NCBI GenBank assembly: GCA_014529385.2
Contig: CM043960.1
Location: forward strand, 120,040,543-120,104,542
From: Adiantum capillus-veneris
Lineage: Eukaryota > Streptophyta > Polypodiopsida > Polypodiales > Pteridaceae
Direction of reading: 5' to 3'
DNA: 64,000 bases
Shown: in pieces, positions 32,101 through 44,289 of the stretch
Layout: each line of letters starts with the position of its first letter
Position numbering within the stretch: position 1 is the first letter of the stretch
The notes under the pieces: generated by a model
The model's database searches: none
Seen by the model: only the letters and a program-made list of their open reading frames with translations
Told to the model about the DNA's origin: nothing
Made by a program: the position numbers and the translations under genes

Positions 32101-33043
32101 TATTAAAATTGTTCAAAAAACAGGGTATTTGGGCCTAATTAATTAGGAAAACTTCTCAGAAAACTATAGGATAATTTTCCTAGATTAATAACTGTCTAAT
32201 GTATCTCTGATAAATAATTCAACTTAATCTAATCCTAATTCATATTTTTACCATTAATTCATGGTTAAATTGGCTAATTTCAGTCCTAATATGAGAGGAT
32301 AAGTAATTAGCTTAGTATGACTAAGCTGAATTATAATAATCATTAGAGATTAATTAATTTAAAGAGGTTTAAGAAGCATATATAGGACTAATCTTTGATT
32401 AATTAACCATTTATCTTAATCTAACCTTACTAATTAAGAAGGATTAGGTCAATTACCGTTAGGGTTAATCAATTAGAGATTTAACTCTAATGATTTCTGT
32501 GTAGTGTTTCTCCCTAGATGAGAGAGAAATTCTCAAGCCTCCGAGTCTAACAAAATATGAAGAGAATGGTCCTATTTATAGCTTTTTCTGGGCATCTGGC
32601 AGCTTTCCCCTAGTCCAAGCAGCCCCCCAGCTTGAAAATGGCGCATTTTTTTGCCATCAATGCCCTGGAAAGTTTCCACAGCTTCCACACTCACCCCATA
32701 CCTTCCAGAATTTGCCTGTTTGATTTTTGCAGATTTTCCATGATGAAATTTGGAATTTCCTATTTAACTCTAGAACCTTAGTGTAAAGAAGTCTTTGCTA
32801 ATGATTAAAATGAAACCATCCAATTTTTGTTATTAATTAAATTTCTATGGTAATTTTCCAGGTCCCGTAACTGTTCCTGTTTTTATCGGAATCAGATTCT
32901 GAAAATTTCTAGACATAGTAAAGCTCTGCTTATAATTCCAAAAACACCAAAATTAATAGTGTTTGGAGTCCTGCAATAGTATTTTCATTAAGTTTTTCAA
33001 GCTTAGTACAGTTTTGAAGGTTTCGTAAACTAGAAACCTTACA
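29158..33043 (+). mobile_element. 3,886-bp solo-LTR-like insertion (TGTAA...TTACA) with GTGTT target duplication
   Basis: The insertion starts TGTAACGACTCC and ends AGAAACCTTACA. It is flanked on both sides by GTGTT (29,153-29,157 and 33,044-33,048), a 5-bp target duplication, and it splits a copia element just after its primer site. TG..CA ends with a short inverted TGTAA/TTACA and a 5-bp duplication are LTR hallmarks, and there is no meaningful ORF, so a very long solo LTR is likely. A non-autonomous retrotransposon with unrecognised LTRs is possible. It contains a small frame (30,226-30,408, minus) without known homology and a 152-bp repeat array. Confidence 0.82.
30840..32135. repeat. 152-bp tandem repeat array, about 8.5 units
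   Basis: The phrase GGTATTTTAGCTAAAGTAATT recurs at about 30,907, 31,056, 31,208, 31,363, 31,514, 31,667, 31,820 and 31,970, with a last partial at 32,122: spacing 149-155 bp. Each unit also has ACCACTGATAATTATATGGA, then CCATTTACTAATTTCCCC. The units are AT-rich and diverged from each other by several percent. Mirror array: about 41,060-42,360. Confidence 0.92.
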
Positions 33044-33149
33044 GTGTTGCATACTCCCGAGCTTGATTGCCAGCATCACTAGCACGTATTGGGTTCACTT
33101 CATTTGTCCTCTTTTTGGGCAGTTTTCACATCAGGTGCAGACACTCACC

Positions 33150-33764
33150 ATGGATGACAACAACATAGATTTGCTCAAGATGTTTGTTGTTGAGGATAAA
33201 TTGGATGGAGAAAATAGTCAATGTGGGATTACATGATGATGCACCATTTTTTTGTGTCAAAGTGCATTTGGAATTTTGTTTAGGGAATTGACGTCCGTCC
33301 TTGTTATGTGGATAAAGGTGATGTTGAGGATGTTGTAGAATATGGTGGTAGGGTTACTACTTGCATAGCTATTTTCCCTACAACTAAGCAATCTCATTGG
33401 GATGCTAGAGATGCACAGACTCATTCATTGATTTCATTATTTGTGAATCACACTACTACTCATCACATTTGCTCAGCTAAATAAGCTAAATAGAATTGGA
33501 TATTCTATGTGGTCTTTACAGAAGTGACAACGAGGCTAAAATTGCATTCTTGTGTAAAGAGTTGAAATCAAAGATTATGCATGAGGAAAATGACATGGAC
33601 ACTTTCGTTGTGCTGGTATCACGGATATTTATGAGAAACTCACTTCTAGAGTCAAAGTCTGTCATCAAATATCTAATATCTAACCAACCCAAATGATTTT
33701 CACATATTAAACTGATCATTTAATATGGGATAATAAACGGGAACAAGGGTTAGAATATAGACAT
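33150..33764 (+). pseudogene. Copia gag fragment, unit B
   Basis: The ATG at 33,150 opens MDDNNIDLLKMFVVEDKLDG and continues across frameshifts to ILCGLYRSDNEAKIAFLCKE and LVSRIF. It is the counterpart of 22,315-22,929, sharing the cut point AGAATATAGACA, but here the following sequence is a different LTR (TGATAGCC). Confidence 0.7.
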
Positions 33765-34109
33765 TGATAGCCGTTTTTCGGCTCTCCATAATTGCCATAG
33801 TAAGTTACTCCACCCTACAAAATTCACCCAAACGCTATGGCTATCCCTACCATTTCGCTGTACATAGGCGTGTGTGAGTTAGGGGGCTTTTCCCATATCT
33901 TCTTAAAAACCTTCAGCTAGCTAGTCACTGGGCTAGTTGAGCCAAAAAAATAAAAAAAATAAAAGTATATTATGGCCTCTTTGTGTGTAAATATTTCATT
34001 GTATATATGGCCTAAATATAGGTGGGATTTTTTATAATTATTTTGGTATTTTATTTAAATATTCTACTTAGGTGGTGTTTTATTTAAACCTATGTACACC
34101 TTCTTTCAG
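33765..34109 (+). mobile_element. First 345 bp of the gypsy-2 LTR, inverted copy
   Basis: TGATAGCCGTTTTTCGG onward is the reverse complement of the outer end of the LTR at 36,841-39,431. The match ends at about 34,109 in CTTCTTTCA, after which gypsy-2 pol runs on the minus strand. The LTR piece and the pol are therefore in opposite orientation and cannot belong to one normal element. Confidence 0.85.
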
Positions 34110-36222
34110 CTGCTCCTTGATGACTCCTAGCCTTCGTAGCTTCTGAGCCTTAGGTGTGGCCTCTGGCTTCAACTCAATTTTGTGTTGAACAGCATCTACT
34201 CCACGCACATCGGTGTAGTCTTTAGCAAAAAGCCTAGGAAATTTCCTTAGCACACATTTGAACTCCTCTCTTTCATCCTTTGTAAGTGTTGTAGATAGCA
34301 TACCTTCTAGCATTCTTTCATCTTCCACTTTTTGGTTCTCTTGGGAACCTACCTCCTCCAAACCTTGACAAGAGGTCTCTTGGTTGGTTGGCTTAAACCT
34401 TACCCCCATGACTTCGATCGAAGACTCCTCTTCAGTAATGCTGCCGCTACTTTCTTCTTCTGAAGTGTTATCGGTCCAACCTTCTTCCGTCTCACTTTGA
34501 GATGATTCTTCATGGAGCCCTCTTGGCGTTGCTCCTTCATGTCAAAGACAACCTTCTTATGATTGTCGTTCCTGCAAATTAGCTTTCCACTCTCCCAATC
34601 CTGCAAAGCTCGCATTTTCATTAGCCATGGTCTCCCTAGGATAAATGGGTAACCATTTCCTTTGGTAGACATGACATAGAAATCCACTGCCTTCTTAATG
34701 CCAAAGGCCTCCACAAAATATTTTTTACAAATGCCTACGCACCTAGCCTTGCTATTGTTTGCCATCTCGACCTTAATTTCAGGTGTCTCATGGATGTGCA
34801 TGCCTAGTTTTTGCATGAGTCCCTCTATCATGATGCAAATTTGTGCACCCCCATCCACTAGACCTTTCCTAACCAATCTACCTTTTATGTAACAATCTAG
34901 CACAGGTGTAATGTCCTCATTCATTTCAGCTTGTGCAATTTTTACAACAGGCACACTCTCTTTTACCTTTCTCCTAGTGCTAACTGCCCTTGTTAAATCC
35001 CTCCTAACTTGTGGACATAATGCAAGAAATTGAGGCCATGAGATATCAGGACCCTTACCTCTCATGTCTTCCAACAGGTTGTATGGAGCCATTCCATGTC
35101 CAAGAGGAAAGTCTTGGAGGTTGATACGACGTCGAGTCCTCTTAGCTTCCTTGGTCTCCTTTGACTTCTTTCCTCGTCCATGGTCACTTTGTGATGTAAC
35201 TCCTTCTTTCTCCTTACCTTTCCCTCGGCCACGCTTAATGCCATTTGCTTCCATGTCAACCTCTCTTGAATTTGTCACCTCTACCACATGCACGTTTGGG
35301 TCTGGCAAAGGTGGAACTCCTTCCACTCCTTGTGGAGGTGGTCTTGCTCCATTTGGCCTTTGTATAAGCCGTGGTTGCTGACTAGTTCCTTCACCTGCAT
35401 TCATCACTGGGTAATTCAAGTTAGGTCTCCCTGGCTCCCCACGGGGCCAAGGACAATTATACATCCCATGTCCATGCTCACCGCAATTCCAACATTGCAA
35501 GACTCTCCTAGGTCGTGGGTCTCGCTCTTCAGACTTCTTTGCTTGTCCCTTTGGACCTACAGCTTGTGCAAGGTGAATTGACAAGCTGCTTAAAGATTCA
35601 TTTAACTTCTCAATCACTTCCACCGTTACCTCAGGAAGCTCCTTAGATGTTGATGCTTGTGACTTACCTTTGGGTCTAAGACCTTCTATTGGAACCTCCC
35701 CCCTTAAGCACTTGAGTTTCCTATATTTCTCAGCAGCCCTAGTTTCAGCTGCATCAAAGGTAGCAGGTGCACCCGCCTCAACTTTTACCTTAAGGTCAGG
35801 AAAGAGTCCGGCTATGAACCTTTCCTTCTTTAGAAATTCTGCACCATCACCAGGGTTAGCAACATTTCGTATCCATAGAGCCCAAAGACGTAGAAACTCT
35901 TGCTTGTACAAGTAGTAGTCATCTAAGTCTTTTTGCTTATGAGAAACAATGTCTTGCCATAATTTCAGAGTGTTTTGGGATCAAAGAAGTATTTCTTGAA
36001 ATGATTCAAAACTTCCGTGTAATTCCCTTTAACTTCCTCAGGCAAAGAGTCAAACCAAGTGTCTTTCCTAAGGACCACCTCAAACATTTCTACACGTTCT
36101 TGATCAGTTACTATCCTCTTGATACGGCAAGACATCTTGAAATTCGCTAGAAATAATTATGCATCCTCTCCAGGCTCTCCAAAGAAAAGAGGATATCCAG
36201 ACATTTGGCGTTGGCTCTCCAT
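34110..36222 (-). pseudogene. Gypsy-2 gag, protease and start of RT, truncated
   Basis: Minus strand. Gag begins at M36,222 (MESQRQMSGYPLFFGEPGED) and has stops before 35,911; a 503-codon frame then runs 35,911-34,400. Gag zinc knuckle CWNCGEHGHGMYNC is at about 35,460-35,500. A basic KRGRGKGKEKEG / KETKEAKRTRRR linker follows. The retropepsin part has LVDGGAQICIM (D-G-G where D-S/T-G is usual) and FILGRPWL. A second frame, 34,409-34,110, has LRKFPRLFAKDYTD and HKIELKPEATPKAQKLRRLG, the stretch just before RT. It stops at the inverted-repeat junction. RT proper, RNase H and integrase are absent. It is a different family from gypsy-1 (other primer site, other LTR). Confidence 0.87.
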
Positions 36223-36840
36223 TGAATTGATTTCAAAGTGACGCGTTTTTGTTTTTTCTTTCTTTAAAAGATTTACACAATAATATTTTCTAAATTGTAA
36301 TCTATTCTACAACAAAATAAAATATTCACATCAAATGACCTATGATAATCAATAAGAGGTAGATTGACAGGGTTTGGTGACGCGATAATTTCTCCTACTC
36401 TTTGGGCACCAAACATGAATACCATACGTTGTTGAAAATGGATTTTTCTACTAATTGCAATGTTTATTCTAATGTGTGGAGGGAAATGGAAGGGGAAAAC
36501 CTCTATTCCTGGGCCATTATCCATGGTCTATGCATGACCTAATGCTCAAAACAAAACAAAAATATAGACGTCCAAACTAAGGTCGTACCTAATCAGAGGC
36601 AAAATAAAAGGGTTTACTGAAGCGTTTATCTCGGCCAACCTAAGAGGACCTAAAATCCTACGAATTACTCGCTGAAACTGCAACTTAGTACTAACAATTA
36701 TGTGTACCTTTTGCCTTGCAATGGGAATGAAAGGATCATACAAATTCTCGTGATTGATGCAACCTACTTGACAATGGGAATGAAAGGATCATACAAATTC
36801 TCGTGATTCACAAGCCTTTCCTCAGTGGGGGCACCAAAAT
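36223..36840 (-). other. Gypsy-2 leader with primer-binding site and 51-bp duplication
   Basis: Untranslated leader between LTR and gag. At 36,819-36,838 the minus strand reads TTGGTGCCCCCACTGAGGAA next to the LTR end, fitting a primer site for a tRNA whose 3' end is GGGGGCACCA; I do not assign the isoacceptor. CAATGGGAATGAAAGGATCA (plus the following ~17 bases) occurs twice, starting about 36,719 and 36,770. Confidence 0.7.
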
Positions 36841-37099
36841 TGAGGCGGTCCGGGGCAGGCAACAAGAAGAGCAACCTCTAGACACCCTTCAAGGTTCCCG
36901 TGCTGCTCAATGGGGCTGGGGCACAACACAACACAAACCAAAACATCAAACCCACAGCCAAATCCCAACTACACAAGGGGCACCACCTAGTTTAAGAGCG
37001 AACTAGGACGCAAAAGAGGAAAATCGTTAGGGCAACCCACAAACAAGCAATGAATTTACACTAACCCTAATACCAATGGAACACTCTCACACACTAAAA

Positions 37100-37135
<36 letters not shown>

Positions 37136-39431
37136 TGTACAACTTAGCTTCAACTTTATATTTTGCACAAAAAGGAACTTAGAGCTTGCGGAATCAAGTG
37201 ACAAGATTTGGTTATAGCATCACTAGCACATTGTCTTAGGGTTATGGGAGCCCACTCACCATCCACCCTCTTACAATGGTAGCCAAAATATACCCAATGA
37301 ATCACAAGTAACAAAACAACAACCTTCAATGAAACAAGTCACCTTATGAAGCTGAATGAGTTTGCCAAGCCAAATTGGAGGAGAAGCGTGAGCCTTTGGA
37401 CATGAATTGCACCCACAACTACCAATTCATTGATGTTGGGGTAGATACAACAATGGTAGGAAGAATATCTTCTACTCGCACTCACTCAAACTAGCTCAAG
37501 CTTTTCTATGCACCAAGGTGATGGTGTATAGAAAGCTTACTCTCTCTTTACAACCAAGATAGAACTGGCGTGTGATACGCTCAATCTAGTGTGCAATGGT
37601 ATATTGATGTCTTTTACAAGGAGGAATGGGTTCTATTTATAGGTTTTAGAAGCCTTGATTAGGATTAAGCCTAATCAATTTTATTAGGAAAGATCAAGGA
37701 TTATGAATTTTTATGAATTTCAAATGAGAATGGGGTCTCTCTTTTCTCTTGAGTCACATGGATGTGGGCTCAAGTAAGAGAATTATTGATGTGGTGAAAG
37801 GAGAGAAACTTCCATCGAAGTGAGTGAATTTGGTTTACTTGTGCGGTTGCCTACTCCATATGTTGATAGTGTGGGTGCATTTTTACCAGAGAAGTTAGTT
37901 GTTAGTGGTAATAATCACTAGAATTGTTAGTGATACATTTACAATGGGTAGGATGAGTTGATTTGATGAAGGAAGAGGGGTGAATTAAAAGAGAATCATT
38001 GAGATGGTGAAGCTTTGAAGAAGCTTGAACTCACCCTTGTGTAGATTGTGGAAAAAATGACCGCTGGTCTTCTTCTCTTCTTTACGCCGCCGCCACGGTT
38101 GACCACCACGATGAAAAGAGGATTTATTGATGAAAAATCCTCAATTTTCAGAAGTTATCATGGTTAAGATGCTGAATTTTAGATATTTTTAGGAGAGGTA
38201 AATGAAATTGTAACATAGAAGCAATAGAGAGAGACATGGAGAGGGTGTATGTATGTAGAGGTTCATAAAAGAACTATAGGGATGAGAGAGAAGGGTAATG
38301 GTGAAGAGGGTGGGAGAAGCCATGGAAATTGCAGGTTTGAGTGAGGGAAGGAGAGGGAGGGATGTGTAAGAGTGAGTAGGTGTGTGGAAGGGTGAGAGAA
38401 GACTAAGGGCTACTTGTGAGAAAAGTGGGCAGACTTGGGTCCACTCAAAAAATCATAGCTCACCGCTGGTAGCTCCAAAAATCATGAAAAAATTTGAGAT
38501 CATTATTCAGAGCGTGGGCTACATTTTCTCTTTTGACCACCGCTCCAAATTCGGAGTGGAGATAAGTGCCAAAATTCTCACCAAAAAGCCTGTTTTTTAT
38601 GCCTGCAAAAGTCTTTTAGTGGCCCCCTCCTTTGTTGAATTTGTACAATGCATCCAAGAGTGAGCCCCTCCTTTGTCATATTATAATACAAAGCATCCAA
38701 GTTGCCCTTGACCCATGCATGGAGGAGGATTATTGGTGAATAAAGAAATATATACATGGTGGGACTAGTGTATGGACTATTCATGGACTTTAGCTCAATG
38801 AGCACATGGTGTTAGAATAATGAGTAAAAATAATAATAAAAATATGGAGGAGTTATGGATATGGAAAGATATTGGAATCATATGATATGGTCCCTCCTTG
38901 AATTATTTTGGGTGAAAGAGGAAAAGGTATGCAAGTAAATAATATAATAAAAGTAACCAATGAGTAGAAATCAATTTTTTGTTTTCACGAGGGTGAGGGT
39001 GAAAATGTGGGAGTGATTTGTATAAAGGAAAAAATATGAGGTTAGAGTATGTACAATATTGGCAAAAAATATAATTATGGTGTAAGAGAATGAAAGAAGG
39101 TGTACATAGGTTTAATAAAACACACACCTAAGTAGAATATTTAAATAAAATACCAAAATAATTATAAAAAATCCCTATATTTAGGCCATATATACAATGA
39201 AATATTTACACACAAAGAGGCCATAATATACTTTTATTTTTTTTATTTTTTTGGCTCAACTAGCCCAGTGACTAGCTAGCTGAAGGTTTTTAAGAAGATA
39301 TGGGAAAAGCCCCGTAACTCACACACGCCTATGTACAGCGAAATGGTAGGGATAGCCATAGCGTTTGGGTGAATTTGGTAGGGTGGAGTAACTTACTATG
39401 GCAATTATGGAGAGCCGAAAAACGGCTATCA
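36841..39431 (-). mobile_element. Gypsy-2 5' LTR, about 2.59 kb
   Basis: In the element's orientation it runs TGATAGCC ... CCGCCTCA, with the primer site just inside. It has a (GA)n tract at about 37,104-37,132 and no convincing gene. Its outer 334 bp (39,098-39,431) belong to the right arm of the inverted repeat. The flank after 39,431 is ATGTC. Confidence 0.8.
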
Positions 39432-40047
39432 ATGTCTATATTCTAACCCTTGTTCCCGTTTATTATCCCATATTAAATGATCAGTTTAATATGTGAAAAT
39501 CATTTGGGTTGGTTAGATATTAGATATTTGATGACAGACTTTGACTCTAGAAGTGAGTTTCTCATAAATATCCGTGATACCAGCACAACGAAAGTGTCCA
39601 TGTCATTTTCCTCATGCATAATCTTTGATTTCAACTCTTTACACAAGAATGCAATTTTAGCCTCGTTGTCACTTCTGTAAAGACCACATAGAATATCCCA
39701 ATTCTATTTAGCTTATTTAGCTGAGCAAATGTGATGAGTAGTAGTGTGATTCACAAATAATGAAATCAATGAATGAGTCTGTGCATCTCTAGCATCCCAA
39801 TGAGATTGCTTAGTTGTAGGGAAAATAGCTATGCAAGTAGTAACCCTACCACCATATTCTACAACATCCTCAACATCACCTTTATCCACATAACAAGGAC
39901 GGACGTCAATTCCCTAAACAAAATTCCAAATGCACTTTGACACAAAAAAATGGTGCATCATCATGTAATCCCACATTGACTATTTTCTCCATCCAATTTA
40001 TCCTCAACAACAAACATCTTGAGCAAATCTATGTTGTTGTCATCCAT
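39432..40047 (-). pseudogene. Copia gag fragment, mirror of unit B
   Basis: Start codon complement at 40,045-40,047 (MDDNNIDLLKM). Same truncation and frameshifts as 33,150-33,764. Confidence 0.7.
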
Positions 40048-40153
40048 GGTGAGTGTCTGCACCTGATGTGAAAACTGCCCAAAAAGAGGACAAATGAAGT
40101 GAACCCAATACGTGCTAGTGATGCTGGCAATCAAGCTCGGGAGTATGCAACAC

Positions 40154-43100
40154 TGTAAGGTTTCTAGTTTACGAAACCTTCAAAACTGTACTAAGCTTGA
40201 AAAACTTAATGAAAATACTATTGCAGGACTCCAAACACTATTAATTTTGGTGTTTTTGGAATTATAAGCAGAGCTTTACTATGTCTAGAAATTTTCAGAA
40301 TCTGATTCCGATAAAAACAGGAACAGTTACGGGACCTGGAAAATTACCATAGAAATTTAATTAATAACAAAAATTGGATGGTTTCATTTTAATCATTAGC
40401 AAAGACTTCTTTACACTAAGGTTCTAGAGTTAAATAGGAAATTCCAAATTTCATCATGGAAAATCTGCAAAAATCAAACAGGCAAATTCTGGAAGGTATG
40501 GGGTGAGTGTGGAAGCTGTGGAAACTTTCCAGGGGCATTGATGGCAAAAAAATGCGCCATTTTCAAGCTGGGGGGCTGCTTGGACTAGGGGAAAGCTGCC
40601 AGATGCCCAGAAAAAGCTATAAATAGGACCATTCTCTTCATATTTTGTTAGACTCGGAGGCTTGAGAATTTCTCTCTCATCTAGGGAGAAACACTACACA
40701 GAAATCATTAGAGTTAAATCTCTAATTGATTAACCCTAACGGTAATTGACCTAATCCTTCTTAATTAGTAAGGTTAGATTAAGATAAATGGTTAATTAAT
40801 CAAAGATTAGTCCTATATATGCTTCTTAAACCTCTTTAAATTAATTAATCTCTAATGATTATTATAATTCAGCTTAGTCATACTAAGCTAATTACTTATC
40901 CTCTCATATTAGGACTGAAATTAGCCAATTTAACCATGAATTAATGGTAAAAATATGAATTAGGATTAGATTAAGTTGAATTATTTATCAGAGATACATT
41001 AGACAGTTATTAATCTAGGAAAATTATCCTATAGTTTTCTGAGAAGTTTTCCTAATTAATTAGGCCCAAATACCCTGTTTTTTGAACAATTTTAATAGGG
41101 GAGATTAGTAAATGGAATTCAAATGCTTCCATATAATTATCAGTGGTTAATTAAGTGTTCAAATACCTATGATAATTAGGAAAAGTTCAGAAAGTTAAAT
41201 TAGCTAATTACTTTAGCTAAAATACCCTATGTTTTGAGAAATTTTAATAGGAGAAATTAGTAAATGGAATTTAAACACTTCCATATAATTATCAGTGGTT
41301 AATTAGGTGTTTTATAACCCGTGATAATTAGGAGAAGTTCAGAAAGTTAACTTAGCTAATAATTTTAGCTAAAATACCTTGTTTTTTGAACAATTTTAAT
41401 AGGGGAATTTAGTAAATGGAATTCAAATGCTTCCATATAATTATCAGTAGTTAATTAAGTGTTCAAGTACCTGTGATAATTAAGATAAGTTCAGAAAGTT
41501 TATTTAGCTAATTACTTTAGCTAAAATACTCTGTTTGTTTAGTAATTTTAATAGGGGAAATTAGTAAATGGAATTTAAACACTTCCATATAATTATCAGT
41601 GGTTAATTAGGTGTTAAAAAACCAGTGATAATTAGGAGAAGTTCAGGAAAATAAATTAGCTAATTACTTTAGCTAAAATACCCTGTTTTTTGAGCAATTT
41701 AAATAAAGGAAATTAGTAAATGGAATTCAAATGCTGTCATATAATTATCACGGGTTAATTAAATTTTCAAAACTCTGTAATAATTAGGAGAAGTTCAGAA
41801 AATTAATTTAGCTAATTACTTTAGCTAAAATACCCTGTTTTTTTGAGCAATTTTAATAGGGGAAATTAGTAAATGGAATTTAAACACTTCCATATAATTA
41901 TCAGTGGTTAATTAGATGTTCAAAAACCTGTGATAATTAGGATAAGTTCAGGAAATTAAATTAGCTAATTACTTTAGCTAAAATACCCTGTTTTGTGAAC
42001 AATTTTAATAGGGGAAATTAGTAAATGGAATTCAAATACTTCCATATAATTATCAGTGGTTAATTAAGTGTTCAAAAACCCATGATAATTAGGAGAGGTT
42101 CACAAAAATAAATTAGCTAATTACTTTAGCTAAAATATCCTATTTTTGACCAATTTTAATAGGGGAAATTAGTAAATGGAATTCAAATACTTCAATATAA
42201 CTATCAATGGTTAATTAGGTGTTCAAGAACCCGTGATAATTAGGAGAAAGTCAGAAAATTAATCTAGATAATTACTTTAGCTAAAATACCCTATTTTTTG
42301 AGAAATTTAAATAGGGAAAATTAGTAAATAGAATTAAATTGAATTGAGATCTTTATCAAAGGTTTATTAGACCTCAAAGAACCTGTGGTAATTATGCTAC
42401 CATTAGAAAATTAGTTTAATTATATATCCTAGTAAAATTACTCCAATTTTTGGGAAGAATAAAAAAGGGAAATATAGTAAAGTAAATAGAAACCCTTTGA
42501 TATCAATACCAGAGATGGAATATACCTTGGAGAATATATTATAATTATCCTAACCTTAGATAAATAGTTTAGGTACGTATTGTGGTCAAAAGTAACCAAT
42601 TTTTTTGTATATAATGGATAAGAAAAATTAAGAAATAAAATTATCTAAGTGCCAAAGAATTAACCGAGGTCCAAAACCCTTATTTTTAGGTAAACAAAGA
42701 AAAATAAATGTTATTCAAAAAATCCTCTAATGGATTAAGTTTTTTTATAAGGCTGCCGAAATGGCTCCCAAGAGAACCAGGGGGAACCCTTTGATGGAAG
42801 ATGAAGATGTTAGTAACAAACGTAACAAAGCAACTAACGACCATGAAGCAGGGCCTAGCCATAGGCCAACAGAGGAGAGTTTACGGGCACCTGCCCCACA
42901 GCAGATGGACGACCAGTCCCAGGTGGATTTCAATTATGCCATTAATAAGCTTTTAGATTTCATTTTAAATTAAGCATTGCATACATAAGATTAGTAGGAA
43001 GGAAAAAAACTGGCTGTAAATAGAAGGTAACTTCCACGAAACCCGCGAACAATGATTGTAATTAGGAAACGACTGTTTGGGTTATGACTAGTTGAAATAG

Positions 43101-44037
43101 GAAAGAAATGTTTGGCCATCCTTAAGACAGCTTGTCTCAAGACACCTCTGATTCCTTGGAAATATTTTACTCCAGGTAATGAGTAATGATGGAGATAATA
43201 TCATGGAGGAGTCGGTTACCTCGGCACGTGTGGAGTCTTTACTTCGTGCTTGTTTATGTTCATGGATAGTACTTTTAAGTTTATCCTAGAGGAACCGCCC
43301 GGTTGTATGGGCAACTGGTTTTGGCGTATGGGCGCCCAGACTTTGGGTGAAGACCTTCCACCCCGGTTATATAAATAAGAAATGGGTGCCTTTTTTCACC
43401 CTTGTATAGGTGGTCTTGAGACAAGTTAGTACTGGTCAGTGATACTTAGAAATGACAGTACCTTGTCTTAAGTTTAAAAATGTCTGTTTTCTGAAAGAAT
43501 GCTTTCAATACTGTTTTTCAAAGATTGTCTTAAGGAAATGCAGTTTGAAAAATTAAAAAAGAATCATTATTTTAACTGTGAAAGAATGTGGTAGTAATTA
43601 AACAACAATAGAATCATGTGTGAGTGCGGGGTGGTAAGTGGGGATTGACTAAGGTTGTCAATCATGGATGGGTGGACCTGATTAGTCAGGTAACTATCCA
43701 TTCCCACGCATTAAAACGATTAGAAACTTCTTCACTTGGACAAGGAATCCACCAGCGGCTGTGCCCTCACATATGCTAGAGGGAAAAAAGCATTGGCGAA
43801 GAAAACCTTAATCTAAAGGATGAAGATTTAGGGCCGGAATTTTTCTTTTCTAGGGTCCCGTTTCCACTGCGAGACAGGACTAGGTCTCTTCTAGGGCTAT
43901 AAACCTAAACCATTGTCAATGGTAAGGGTGAATTCCCTGGAATTTTATTTTTTTTAAAGACTTTGACCTTAGTACGCCTAGAGACCTGTCAAAGGTTCCA
44001 TCCCGCTTTTGGTGTCGACGGGTTTGGAGTCGTTACA
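40154..44037 (-). mobile_element. 3.88-kb solo-LTR-like insertion, mirror copy
   Basis: Bounded by TGTAAGG at 40,154 and GTTACA ending at 44,037, with AACAC (reverse complement of GTGTT) on both sides. Length differs from the left copy by 2 bp. It includes the 152-bp array at about 41,060-42,360 and the small frame at 42,761-42,973, which is slightly longer here (70 codons, starting MAPKRTRGNPLMEDED). Confidence 0.85.
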
Positions 44038-44055
44038 AACACACTCTGATACAAA

Positions 44056-44289
44056 TAGTTGAAAATAGGGTTGCAGGGAAACAGGGCACACAACTTGGAG
44101 AAGATGAAGAATCTCAAGGCACACAACAGAGAGTATGTATTTCTTAATGCACTATAAAAGATAGGTTAGCCCTAGAGTGATGGGTGTATATACAATTCAC
44201 GGGCGGGGAAAACCTCCTAGTGAGGGAAAAAATGCCCTAGTGGTCCTAATTGTTTTTGCACACATCACTACCACGTGTATACGGTAACA
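44056..44289 (-). mobile_element. Copia-type LTR, mirror of unit B
   Basis: TAGTTG to GGTAACA; 3 bp longer than the left copy through small indels in the G-rich stretch near 44,200. Confidence 0.8.

Larger units (their letters stand above)
16878..34109 (+). repeat. Left arm of a ~17.2-kb inverted repeat
   Basis: Mirrors 39,098-56,303: the left and right coordinates of matching points sum to about 73,190-73,197 throughout. Differences are scattered indels, microsatellite lengths and a few substitutions. The inner end lies inside a gypsy LTR; the outer end lies just beyond the poly-C tract. Confidence 0.95.

Noticed and set aside
30840-32135. Regular repeats considered as a CRISPR-like array
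   Set aside because: Units of 152 bp are contiguous and diverged, without constant-repeat/variable-spacer structure, inside a plant LTR.
35062-35915. Plus-strand frames of 64-105 codons
   Set aside because: Shadows of the minus-strand gypsy-2 gag-protease frame.
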